From positions 1 to 64,000 of the forward strand of contig DAOUJJ010000005.1 of assembly GCA_034422835.1 (NCBI GenBank): a stretch of 64,000 bases of DNA, given 5' to 3'. The notes below the pieces were generated by a model that was not told where the DNA came from, made no database searches, and was given only the letters and a program-made list of their open reading frames with translations. The position numbers and the translations under genes are program-made. Source of the stretch: VXMO01 sp034422835. GTDB taxonomy: Bacteria; Chloroflexota; Dehalococcoidia; UBA6926. This document shows positions 25,309 through 33,656 of the stretch, one piece after another. The first letter of the stretch is position 1. Each line of letters starts with the position of its first letter.

Positions 25309-27375
25309 TCACGTTTCGGCGACAGGGCGGACGGTGAGCGTCGCATGGGCAGGTTGGCGGGTTTGGGGAGCGAGGGGCATGATCATGATGGCGGCGTTCG
25401 CAATGTCGCCCGCGGAGTTGTCGAATGTCAAAGTTCCGTGACCGTTTTCGTCGATGAACATTGATGCGACTGTGATTTCGCCTGTCTCAGAGACAGTCAC
25501 TAGTCGGACGGCGTAGCCCTGCTGGGCCAAGTTGTTGGAGAAGACGAATCCGTCAGGCGTCCAGCCGCCGTCGGGTTCAGCGTTTGTGGTCATTTCTGCG
25601 AGAGGTATGGGTATCGGGTGGTCGATGGCGCCCCAACCGTAGTCGGCGGCGGGCAGCCACGCTCCCGAGAGAGAGACACCGTCAAGGCTGATGGATTGGT
25701 CGGTGAGGTAGAGCAGGCGGAATAGGATCCGTTCGCCCACGTAGTCTGAGAGATCCAGTTCTTCGATGACCCATTGGGGTTGAGCGCGGCCGCCGCCGGT
25801 TCCGGAGAATCCCGCGTCGAACATCGCGCTGCCGACGGCGATCTCCGACGTGTCCTGCATTCCGGCGGAGCGAAGGACCTGCCACGTTTGGCCTTCGTCC
25901 GTGGAAACGGTCGCGTAAACGTAGTCCCAGTTTTCTTCGGTGTCATATCGGAGTAACAGGGTCAACGTCGCATCGTCATTCTGATCGGCGGAGCGGAGGT
26001 CGAACTCACGGGTAAGGCTGTACGCTGCGGAGTCCTCGCTGCCGGCGTGCCAGAAAGAGCCGGTCGTTTCTTCCAGGCCGGAGAGCAGGGGAGTGGTTGT
26101 GTCGCCCTGGAATTCAATGGTGTACGTATCAGGCTCGAGGGGGATGGTGACGTATTGTGCGGCAAATTGGGTGAAGAACTTTGAGAGTTCGCCGTTCTGA
26201 TCAAGCTGCAACGTTGGGAGCGTGCGGACATCCGGGTCCCCCGGGAGTTCGATGCCGGAATGGCTATCGAGATAGTTGCTGACGCCCCACTCCGCAAAAA
26301 GTTGGAGAACGTCTATGTCCGCGCCGATTTCGGCGAGGTGGGCGTTGACGCCATGGAAGCCGTTGGCGGGTTGGGCGACGAGTTGCCTGAGCGTGCCGTC
26401 AGGGCCGGGATAGTTATCATGGAGATAGCGCATGAAGAGTCCCGCGCCGGCGTAGTTGCAGCCGGCAGCGCCGGGAGTGGGGGGCCATGCCATGATCTGC
26501 GTTGGAGGGCAGCCGAACAGGAAGTAGGTGGACCGGAACTGTGGGGTGAGTATCTCCTCGGCGAGAACGGAGAGACCCTCGTTCACCCACGTCGATTCAC
26601 CCGGGTCGGAGAGTTGGTGAATGGCGTGCTGGAGTTCATGCGCGACAAGAGCGTCATAGGTTTCGTTCCGAGGGTCTCCGGGTCGCCCGTCTGCCGCGTT
26701 GAGGTAGAGCGTATGACGCCCGCCGGCGTGTGGGTTGATGTCCGTAGGATAGAGGTCTGAGGCGTCGAAATAGCCGCCGAAACCGGGCAGGTCTGCGTGA
26801 ACGATGGTTATCCTGAGTTCCCTCGCGGCAGTCGGGTCACCGGCGAAGTGGGCGATGACCGAAGGGCGAACGCTCTCCTCGATGCGGCGCGTCACCTCGC
26901 CGTTGAAAGCCGCGCACGTCAGCCTAAGGCCTTCGGCCAAATAGAAGTCAATGTGCTCTGTCGAGGCACAGAGGCGGGCATCGATGGCAACCCGCGAATT
27001 CTCGCGGAGGTTGTACACGAAGAATGACCTTGTATCGCCAACTGCGTCGCGGGGCGCGTTGGGCGGGGAGAGAGCGGCGTCCGGGAGAAACTGCCGCGCA
27101 AGAGCGTAGACATCCAGCGGGGTTGGTTCGGGCAGGGCATCAAAGGTCAGAGTTTGGCCGTCGTTGATAGGGGTGAGCCGCACGGTATCCGGCGGCAGCG
27201 GGGTAGATGTGGCAGTTGGTGTCGGGGCAGGGCCGATGATTGGTGTTGTCGGCGGTGTGGAGGTGGCGCTGGGAACCGGGGAGGTATCGGCCTGAGATTC
27301 ACAGGCGGCTGCGAGAGTGAGGGCAACAATCAGACCGCCCGCCGCCGCTCGGCGCAAGTACCCGGCAAGCGTCAC
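25309..27375 (-). CDS. Secreted zinc metalloprotease lipoprotein (HExxH, M30/M6-like)
   Basis: A 688-aa extracellular lipoprotein: signal segment with lipobox LAAAC (Cys25), then a ~40-residue Pro/Thr/Ser linker. The catalytic motif HELQHAIHQ (about 243-251) is followed ~15 residues later by WVNEGLS, giving the gluzincin-type third ligand Glu, as in M30 peptidases. The C-terminal half contains a beta-sandwich with jelly-roll features (YVYATVSTDEGQTWQVL, DLSDYVGERILFRLLYLTD), as in immune-inhibitor-A-type proteases. Probably degrades external protein at the cell surface, with released peptides possibly taken up by family-5 transporters. Starts four bases before the end of pth, so the genes are coupled. 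Confidence 0.8.
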   Translation of the reverse strand: MTLAGYLRRAAAGGLIVALTLAAACESQADTSPVPSATSTPPTTPIIGPAPTPTATSTPLPPDTVRLTPINDGQTLTFDALPEPTPLDVYALARQFLPDAALSPPNAPRDAVGDTRSFFVYNLRENSRVAIDARLCASTEHIDFYLAEGLRLTCAAFNGEVTRRIEESVRPSVIAHFAGDPTAARELRITIVHADLPGFGGYFDASDLYPTDINPHAGGRHTLYLNAADGRPGDPRNETYDALVAHELQHAIHQLSDPGESTWVNEGLSVLAEEILTPQFRSTYFLFGCPPTQIMAWPPTPGAAGCNYAGAGLFMRYLHDNYPGPDGTLRQLVAQPANGFHGVNAHLAEIGADIDVLQLFAEWGVSNYLDSHSGIELPGDPDVRTLPTLQLDQNGELSKFFTQFAAQYVTIPLEPDTYTIEFQGDTTTPLLSGLEETTGSFWHAGSEDSAAYSLTREFDLRSADQNDDATLTLLLRYDTEENWDYVYATVSTDEGQTWQVLRSAGMQDTSEIAVGSAMFDAGFSGTGGGRAQPQWVIEELDLSDYVGERILFRLLYLTDQSISLDGVSLSGAWLPAADYGWGAIDHPIPIPLAEMTTNAEPDGGWTPDGFVFSNNLAQQGYAVRLVTVSETGEITVASMFIDENGHGTLTFDNSAGDIANAAIMIMPLAPQTRQPAHATLTVRPVAET

Positions 27376-27974
27376 TCGGCCTGCCTGCCGTTGAACTCGT
27401 TCATGGCCTCATCGATGCCGTCTCTGATGAGCAGCTCCATGCAGTCCGCAGCGCGGTCAAGCCCGGCATCGAGGGCTTTCTTCTCATCCGGCCGGAAGCC
27501 TGACAGCACGTGCCTGATGGTATCTGAACCGGCGTCAACAGGCCTGCCCACGCCGATGCGCAAGCGCGGAAAATCCTGTGTACCCAGCGCGTTGATGATG
27601 GAGCGCATCCCGTTATGACCGCCCGCGCTGCCGTACGGACGCAGCCGGATAGTCCCTAGCGGCAGATCCATCTCATCGATGACGATAAGAACCGAGTCGA
27701 GCCGCTTGCCGAAGCGGCGCACCATCGGGCCGACGGCGTCTCCGCTGACGTTCATATATGTCCCGGGCAGGATGAGCCGCACGTCGCGCTCTGAGAGTTG
27801 GCCGCGTCCAACGACCGTGCCGTTGGATCGCTGCTGGAATTCAATGTTGTGGCGTCTCGCCAACAACTGCACGGCCATAGCGCCCGCGTTGTGGCGGGTG
27901 TTGGCGTATCGCGCCGTGGGGTTTCGCAGACCAAAGATAAGCAGGGGCGCTGTTGGGCGGTCGGAAGAGCTCAT
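27372..27974 (-). CDS. pth: Peptidyl-tRNA hydrolase
   Basis: A 200-aa Pth. Family motifs with small changes: FGLRNPTARYANTRHNAG (general-base His in TRHN), PGTYMNVSG, IDEMDLPLGTIRL (Asp that orients the His is kept) and GSAGGHNGMRSI. It recycles peptidyl-tRNA in the cytoplasm. It follows ligA by 8 bases and overlaps the protease gene by four, so it sits in a run ligA-pth-protease on the minus strand. Confidence 0.95.
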   Translation of the reverse strand: MSSSDRPTAPLLIFGLRNPTARYANTRHNAGAMAVQLLARRHNIEFQQRSNGTVVGRGQLSERDVRLILPGTYMNVSGDAVGPMVRRFGKRLDSVLIVIDEMDLPLGTIRLRPYGSAGGHNGMRSIINALGTQDFPRLRIGVGRPVDAGSDTIRHVLSGFRPDEKKALDAGLDRAADCMELLIRDGIDEAMNEFNGRQAE

Positions 27975-27982
27975 GCGCGGCC

Positions 27983-30013
27983 TTAACTCGCCGTTTCGCC
28001 GACGCCTTGCCGGGCATCTTCTACGCGCCGCAGGAACTCGCCCTCATCGATGATGGGTGTCTCAAGGCGCTGTGCCTTTTCCAGCTTGGAACCGGCCTCC
28101 TCGCCCGCGACGACAAGCGTTGTTTTCTTTGTCACGCTGCGCCCCGCCTTGCCACCCAAACTGCGCACGATTTCTTCCGCCTGCGGGCGGGACAACTCAG
28201 TGAGGCGACCGGTCAACACGATTTCTTGCCCTGTCCAAGGCAGGTCACCCACAGGACGGACAACTTCCTCCCGCATTCGGACTTCTGCCTTGTCGAGCTT
28301 TGCGACGAGGGCCTGGTTTTCGTCATCTTGGAACCAGCTGAAGACACTTTCGGCCACCACCTTGCCGATGGTGTAGATCCCTTCAAGGTCTTCCTGCCTT
28401 GCCCTAGCGAGGGCATCCATATCTCCGTAACGCTCAGCGAGGATGCGGGCGGTTTCCGCCCCGACGTGGCGGATTCCTAGCGCGAAGATGACGTTGCCAA
28501 GTGGGCGCTCTTTCGATTGCTTGATGGCATCGATGGCGTTCTGCGCCGATTTCTCAGCCATGCGCTCAAGTGCCGAAAGCTGCTCAACCTTAAGCGAGTA
28601 GAGATCGGCGGAGTCGCGGATGAGACCGGCCTCCAAGAGTTGTTTGACGAGTGACTCGCCGACGCCGTCGATGTCCATGGCGGGGCGGCTCACGTAGTGC
28701 TTGATGAGTTCGTAGCTCTGAGCAGGGCAGGCGGGGTTTAGGCAGCGGTGGATGGCCTCGCCCTCACGCCGCACGACGGTATCGTCGCATTGAGGGCATT
28801 TTGCCGGCATGGTGAATACTTTTTCGGACCCCGTTCGGGCCTCGATGACGGGGCCGAGCACCTGCGGGATGACCTCACCGGCACGCTGCACGGTGACAAT
28901 ATCGCCCTCTCGAATATCGCGCTCACGTATAAAGTCCTCGTTGTGGAGGGTCGCCATCTTGACGGTGACGCCGCTGACCTGCACAGGTTCAAGCTCCGCG
29001 TAGGGATTCAACGCGCCCGTACGCCCAACGTTTATTCCGATTCTGACGAGGCGGGTGGTCGCCTGCTCCGCGGGATACTTATAGGCAATGGCCCATCGCG
29101 GCTCACGCCCCACGACACCGAGCAGGCGCTGAACGCGGAATGAATCAACCTTGATAACGACGCCGTCCGTGCCGTAGTTGAGAGACTCCCGCTGCTCAAG
29201 GGCATCTTGGTAGAACCGCATGGCCTCTGCAAGTGTTGCGGCCTTGCGATTGTCGGGGTTGACCTTGAATCCCAGTTGGCCGAGCCATTCGAGGGTTGCG
29301 GACTGCGTTTCGGGCACGTCGCCCTCCGCCCAGCCGAGCGAATAGACGTACATATCCAGCGGGCGGGACGCGGTGATCTGCGGGTCGAGTTGCCGAACGG
29401 AACCTGCGGCGGTGTTGCGGGGGTTGGCGTAGGTGCGCTCGCCGCGCTCCTCACGTTCGCGGTTTAGTTCCTCGAACTTGTCGATGGGAAAGAGGATCTC
29501 GCCGCGCACCTCAAAGCGGGCAGGGATGTTCTCTCCGCTCACACGCAGGGGAATGCTGCGGACGGTGCGGAGGTTGGTGGTGACGTCCTCGCCTTCGACT
29601 CCGGTGCCACGCGTTGCGCCCCGGACCAGTACACCATTCTCATACGTGAGCGCGACGGCGAGTCCGTCATATTTCAATTCGCAGTAGTAATCGATTGCCT
29701 CACCGGGGATGAGGTTCATGGCGCGGCGCTCCCATGCCACAAGCTCCTCATCGTTGAAGACGTTGCCGAGACTCAGTAGGGGCTCGCGATGGCGGACGGT
29801 CTGAAATCGCGCGGACGGTTCACCGGAGACGCGCTGGGTGGGGGAGTCCGGCGTGACGAGGGCAGGGTGCTGCTCCTCAAGTCGGCGAAGTTCACGGAAC
29901 AGGCCGTCATATTCGCCGTCAGAAATCTCGGGAGCGTCAAGGACGTAGTAGAGATGGTCGTGACGGCGGATGAGGTCGCGCAGCCTTTCGGCCTGTTCCT
30001 GCGCGTTGTCCAT
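27983..30013 (-). CDS. ligA: NAD-dependent DNA ligase LigA
   Basis: A 676-aa LigA, normal length. Adenylation motif CELKYDGLAVAL with the catalytic Lys near residue 117, OB fold, four-Cys zinc finger (CPQC...C...C in the region about 408-431), helix-hairpin-helix repeats, and a C-terminal BRCT domain from about residue 595 (QEIVLTGRL...LGGKAGRSV). It seals nicks in replication and repair using NAD+. Confidence 0.98.
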   Translation of the reverse strand: MDNAQEQAERLRDLIRRHDHLYYVLDAPEISDGEYDGLFRELRRLEEQHPALVTPDSPTQRVSGEPSARFQTVRHREPLLSLGNVFNDEELVAWERRAMNLIPGEAIDYYCELKYDGLAVALTYENGVLVRGATRGTGVEGEDVTTNLRTVRSIPLRVSGENIPARFEVRGEILFPIDKFEELNREREERGERTYANPRNTAAGSVRQLDPQITASRPLDMYVYSLGWAEGDVPETQSATLEWLGQLGFKVNPDNRKAATLAEAMRFYQDALEQRESLNYGTDGVVIKVDSFRVQRLLGVVGREPRWAIAYKYPAEQATTRLVRIGINVGRTGALNPYAELEPVQVSGVTVKMATLHNEDFIRERDIREGDIVTVQRAGEVIPQVLGPVIEARTGSEKVFTMPAKCPQCDDTVVRREGEAIHRCLNPACPAQSYELIKHYVSRPAMDIDGVGESLVKQLLEAGLIRDSADLYSLKVEQLSALERMAEKSAQNAIDAIKQSKERPLGNVIFALGIRHVGAETARILAERYGDMDALARARQEDLEGIYTIGKVVAESVFSWFQDDENQALVAKLDKAEVRMREEVVRPVGDLPWTGQEIVLTGRLTELSRPQAEEIVRSLGGKAGRSVTKKTTLVVAGEEAGSKLEKAQRLETPIIDEGEFLRRVEDARQGVGETAS

Positions 30014-30036
30014 TGTGGTGCGGTTTGTGTGAGGGT

Positions 30037-31812
30037 CTAGGAAGAGGGTTCGCCAGGGTTGTCGTCGTAGTAGCGCGACATGAACAGCAGCCCGTCATGG
30101 CGCACCGCCCAGGTATGTGCGTACAGGGTCTCTGAGGACCTGACGTTGGGGAAGATGTAATTGACCCAGATTCCCTCGTCCGTGGCCGCCGCCATCTCTT
30201 CTCCGATATTCCGGCTGTGAATCGCAACGTTCTTCAGGTCGACGCCGACGAGATGTTGTGCAAGAGGAGCGACCTGGAGAATGTCATTCGCATCGGCCAG
30301 GGTCAGTCCCCATTGACCGTCAATGCTCTCAGGATCGTTGTACCGGGCGACTGTAGCCTCCAGTCCATTGTTGTCGTAGTACTCGATGGCCTCCTGCACG
30401 TACGAGATAGTCCGGCTCGCAGGGTCGTCAACGCGCGTGTAATAGCCTGAGGCGAAGAGCATTCCGTCGCGCCGCACCGCGTAGGAAACCTTGGGAACTT
30501 CCTTCAGCGTGACCGGATGGGGCCACAGGTACTCAACCCAGACTCCCTCCTCGGTGGCCTTGGCCAGTTCCAGGCCCAGTTCGTAGCCGTCAGAACCTAC
30601 CACGTCCTTGATGTCCGTCCCGATCAGCTGCGGCAGCAGCGGGTGGACGTGATAGATGTCATTGGCGTCAGTGGCGAAGAGATACCATTCGCCCTCGAAG
30701 CTGGCGACGCTGTTGTAGTAATCGAGCATCGCCTCAAGGCCGTCGCGCTCGTAACGTTCGATCGCCGCGTTCACGAACGTGACTGTGTAGTCCTGCGGGT
30801 CGGCGTCACGCCACGCCGGCGGTCCGGTCTCAGGCTCCCCGGCGTAGTAGCCGGAGGCGAAGATCAGTCCATCGTGGCGGAGCGCCCACGTCACCTTTTG
30901 CTGTTCCTGGCGGGAAACGGGATGCGGCCACAGGTATTCCACCCATACGCCGTCCACGGTAGCCTCGGCTATCTCCTCGCCGAGCCTCTGCCCGTCGGAG
31001 CCCACAACGTCCTTGATGTCAGTGCCGATCAGATGTGGAAAGATGGGATGCGCCAAGTACAGGTCGTCCGCGCCAATGAGGAACAAGTACAACTGTCCGT
31101 CCAGGCTGGCCTGGTCGTTGTAGTGCGCTATGACGGCGTCCAGCCCCTCGTCTTCGTATTTGGCGACGGCCTTATCCACATAATCCTTGACGGAATCTGC
31201 CACATCTTCCACCAGGGCCGAATGGCTGGCGGAGAATACCAGGCCGTCATAGAGGACAGTAAGAACTCGCCGTGGCTCCTCCCGCATGGTGAGCGGGTTG
31301 ATGCCCCGGGCAATGCCCCACACACCCTCTTCGGAAGCGTCGTCAATCAACCGGGTGAAGGAAGAATATGGCGACCCTGGGCCAACGTATTGACCTTCCA
31401 GGCTGGGTATGTTGCGGTACACCAACAAATCGCCTTCGGCTGTGTCGATGAGGATTAGCGTCCGCCCGTTCTCCGTGCTCGCCGGGGACCGGTAGAACCC
31501 GACCGTGGCGTCCAGCCCGTTCTCTCTGTAGTAGTCGATTGCCTTCGCTACGTAGGCTTGCGTTAGGGCATTGTCATCCAACATGCCGAGTCCCGTATCC
31601 GGGGCTGCGGTGGAAACGGGTTCAACCGTCGCATCCTGTATTGGGGTGGCGACGGAGTCCGGGGCCGGCGTTGGGGTGGCGTCATCGCCGCAGGCAACTG
31701 CGAAGACTGCGAGGGAAGCCACGATCAGGAGCAGGAACAGCGCGCGCCTGATGTCTGGCGCTCGCCGGCCGCTCAAAACTGTCCTTTTGTCTTTCTTCCC
31801 GGTTCGCAACAT
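30037..31812 (-). CDS. Lipoprotein with four tandem Cache-like sensor repeats
   Basis: A 591-aa protein: basic N-terminus, hydrophobic segment and lipobox FAVAC (Cys41), a short Pro/Thr/Val linker, then four copies of one ~115-residue unit at about 85-197, 207-323, 345-458 and 469-582. Each has a long N-terminal helix (YV.KAIxYY...GL.A), a YNDxxSxDGxxYLF strand and a terminal RHDGLLFASGYY strand. Repeats 2 and 3 share HP-x-x-P-x-LIGTDIKDVVGSDG and VWVEYLWPHPV; repeats 1 and 4 are more diverged. This is the single-Cache small-molecule-binding fold. There is no membrane helix or kinase or methyl-accepting part after it, so it would be a surface-tethered binding protein with no output domain. 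Ligand unknown. Confidence 0.8.
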   Translation of the reverse strand: MLRTGKKDKRTVLSGRRAPDIRRALFLLLIVASLAVFAVACGDDATPTPAPDSVATPIQDATVEPVSTAAPDTGLGMLDDNALTQAYVAKAIDYYRENGLDATVGFYRSPASTENGRTLILIDTAEGDLLVYRNIPSLEGQYVGPGSPYSSFTRLIDDASEEGVWGIARGINPLTMREEPRRVLTVLYDGLVFSASHSALVEDVADSVKDYVDKAVAKYEDEGLDAVIAHYNDQASLDGQLYLFLIGADDLYLAHPIFPHLIGTDIKDVVGSDGQRLGEEIAEATVDGVWVEYLWPHPVSRQEQQKVTWALRHDGLIFASGYYAGEPETGPPAWRDADPQDYTVTFVNAAIERYERDGLEAMLDYYNSVASFEGEWYLFATDANDIYHVHPLLPQLIGTDIKDVVGSDGYELGLELAKATEEGVWVEYLWPHPVTLKEVPKVSYAVRRDGMLFASGYYTRVDDPASRTISYVQEAIEYYDNNGLEATVARYNDPESIDGQWGLTLADANDILQVAPLAQHLVGVDLKNVAIHSRNIGEEMAAATDEGIWVNYIFPNVRSSETLYAHTWAVRHDGLLFMSRYYDDNPGEPSS

Positions 31813-31905
31813 GCTCTGCGTCCCTCCCGTTTCCTCTCAACTGATTCTATGTTGGCGGGGTACAATGCACAAGAATTACGCTTCAACTGAGTTTCATCTA
31901 CTTAT

Positions 31906-33642
31906 ATGTTCAGAAAAACCCAGGGGCGATCCGCAATCGATTATGAGCCGGATGAGAAGTGTCCGCCTCTGGTGGCTATCACATCCGCCTTACAGATATT
32001 CATCCCCAATACTATCAGCCTGATCATGCTGGCAGCGCTGGTTGTGCGCGCATCCGGCGAATCGGAAGCCTATTTGTCATGGGTGACGTTTACCATCCTG
32101 TCAGTCACCGGAGCCGGTATGATCTTCCAGACTCTCCGGCTGCGCTATCTGGGTTCGGGCCGCCTCGTTGTCGCAAACTTCAATGTTCCGTTCTTGGCAG
32201 TTTCCGCCCTGGCGCTCTACGTCGGCGGCCCCGGTTTGCTGGCTGCCCTCATTGTGGCTTCCACACTTGTGCAGTCCGTATTGACGCTGCGCCTCGCCTC
32301 ACTTCGGCGCATATTCACTCCGACGGTCAACGGCGTGATAATCATGTTGGTGGCAGTTTCCGCTGTGCCGTTCATCGTCAGCAGGGCGGTCGTTGCGCCG
32401 GAGGGCGAGCCGATTCTGCTGTTCCTGGCGCCGGGCATGATTGCGCTGGTCGCCGGTCTCCTGATGTCCCTGCAGAATAAACCCGTCTGGCGCATGTGGA
32501 TCTTGCCGGCAACCGTGGCCGTCGGCCTCATTGGGGCCGTGCCTTTGGGCTATTACGACTCAGACACGGTGCTCGCCACTCCGTGGGTACGCCTGCCGGA
32601 GTTCGGGTGGCCGGGGCTGGACCTGACCTTTGGCGTGGATTTCTGGGCGCTGCTGCCGGTCTTCGTGCTGGTGAATCTCACCGCCTTTCTGAAGGCGGTG
32701 GGAGACCTCTCCGTCATTCACCGCGCCTCGTACCGGAATGAAGCGGCCATAGACTACCGCACGGTGCAGGGCGGCTTGAATGTGTATGGGGCAGGCACGC
32801 TTGTTTCGGGACTGTTGGGAACCGTCCCTGTTGCCGCCCCGTGGTCGGCCACCGCGGTCTACATCGGGTTTACCGGCGTCGCCGCCAGGACTGTCGGGAT
32901 ATACCTTGGACTGTTGACCCTGCTGGTCGCTCCATTTTCCAAGCTGCTTGCCATCGTGGTCGCTATCCCCAGCCCGGTGGTCGGTGCGGTCTACGTGATC
33001 ATCTTCGGCATGCTTTTCATCGAGGGCGCCAGGACGGCATTTGCCGGGCAGGTTGACCAGAAGAAGGCTGCAATCATCGGGGTGTCCATGGTCATGGGAC
33101 TCTCCGCCAGTATTTTCGGTGGATTCTTCGAAGGGGCCTCCGGTTATCTTGTGGGCAACACTATTGTCAGCGGAGGCCTGGTGGCCGTCGTCATGACCGC
33201 ATACACCGAGTTATCGGGTTTTCGCGCCAGGAAGCTACGGATTGGCTTGTCCGAGTCTTCGCTGCCTGCCATCGATGAATTTCTCTCCCAGTTCGCCGAC
33301 AAACATTCCTGGCCGGAGGAGTCGAAGAACCGCCTGCGCCTGGTAGGAGAAGAAGTCGTTGTGAGCCTCCTCGGGGAGGAGAAAGACGATCCCGCCAAGC
33401 GGAATCGCAGGCTGGCCGCTACAATTCGGCCCGATAGCGGCTCGGCCGAGCTTGAAATCGTGGTCGCTTCGGATGACGCCATCCAGGGCAATATCGAGAA
33501 TCGCATCGCATACCTGGGACAGGAACAGACGCTGGAGGACGAACAGGAATTGTCGCTCCGCATCCTCCGCCACTACGCCTCATCCGTACACCACCGCAAG
33601 TACTACGGCCTGGACATCATCAGCTGCCACGTGGACAGGTAG
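31906..33642 (+). CDS. NCS2-like (xanthine/uracil family) permease with C-terminal HATPase-like domain
   Basis: A 578-aa protein. Residues ~20-435 form about 12-14 membrane helices with the NCS2/UraA pattern: IPNTISLIML near TM1, FTPTVNGVIIML, FVLVNLTAFLKAVGDLSVIHRAS (the conserved acidic helix) and GTVPVAAPWSATAVYIGFTGVAARTVG. A cytosolic tail of ~140 residues follows (from about 440) that resembles an RsbW-type ATPase domain: a helix-rich start, LRLVGEEVVVSLL where the N-box would be, and a final ELSLRILRHYAS...GLDIISCHVD. The usual N-box Asn is absent, so ATP binding is doubtful. No clear ribosome site precedes the ATG. Substrate not inferred. Confidence 0.75.
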   Translation: MFRKTQGRSAIDYEPDEKCPPLVAITSALQIFIPNTISLIMLAALVVRASGESEAYLSWVTFTILSVTGAGMIFQTLRLRYLGSGRLVVANFNVPFLAVSALALYVGGPGLLAALIVASTLVQSVLTLRLASLRRIFTPTVNGVIIMLVAVSAVPFIVSRAVVAPEGEPILLFLAPGMIALVAGLLMSLQNKPVWRMWILPATVAVGLIGAVPLGYYDSDTVLATPWVRLPEFGWPGLDLTFGVDFWALLPVFVLVNLTAFLKAVGDLSVIHRASYRNEAAIDYRTVQGGLNVYGAGTLVSGLLGTVPVAAPWSATAVYIGFTGVAARTVGIYLGLLTLLVAPFSKLLAIVVAIPSPVVGAVYVIIFGMLFIEGARTAFAGQVDQKKAAIIGVSMVMGLSASIFGGFFEGASGYLVGNTIVSGGLVAVVMTAYTELSGFRARKLRIGLSESSLPAIDEFLSQFADKHSWPEESKNRLRLVGEEVVVSLLGEEKDDPAKRNRRLAATIRPDSGSAELEIVVASDDAIQGNIENRIAYLGQEQTLEDEQELSLRILRHYASSVHHRKYYGLDIISCHVDR

Positions 33643-33656
33643 GGCGGGTTGCGGAT

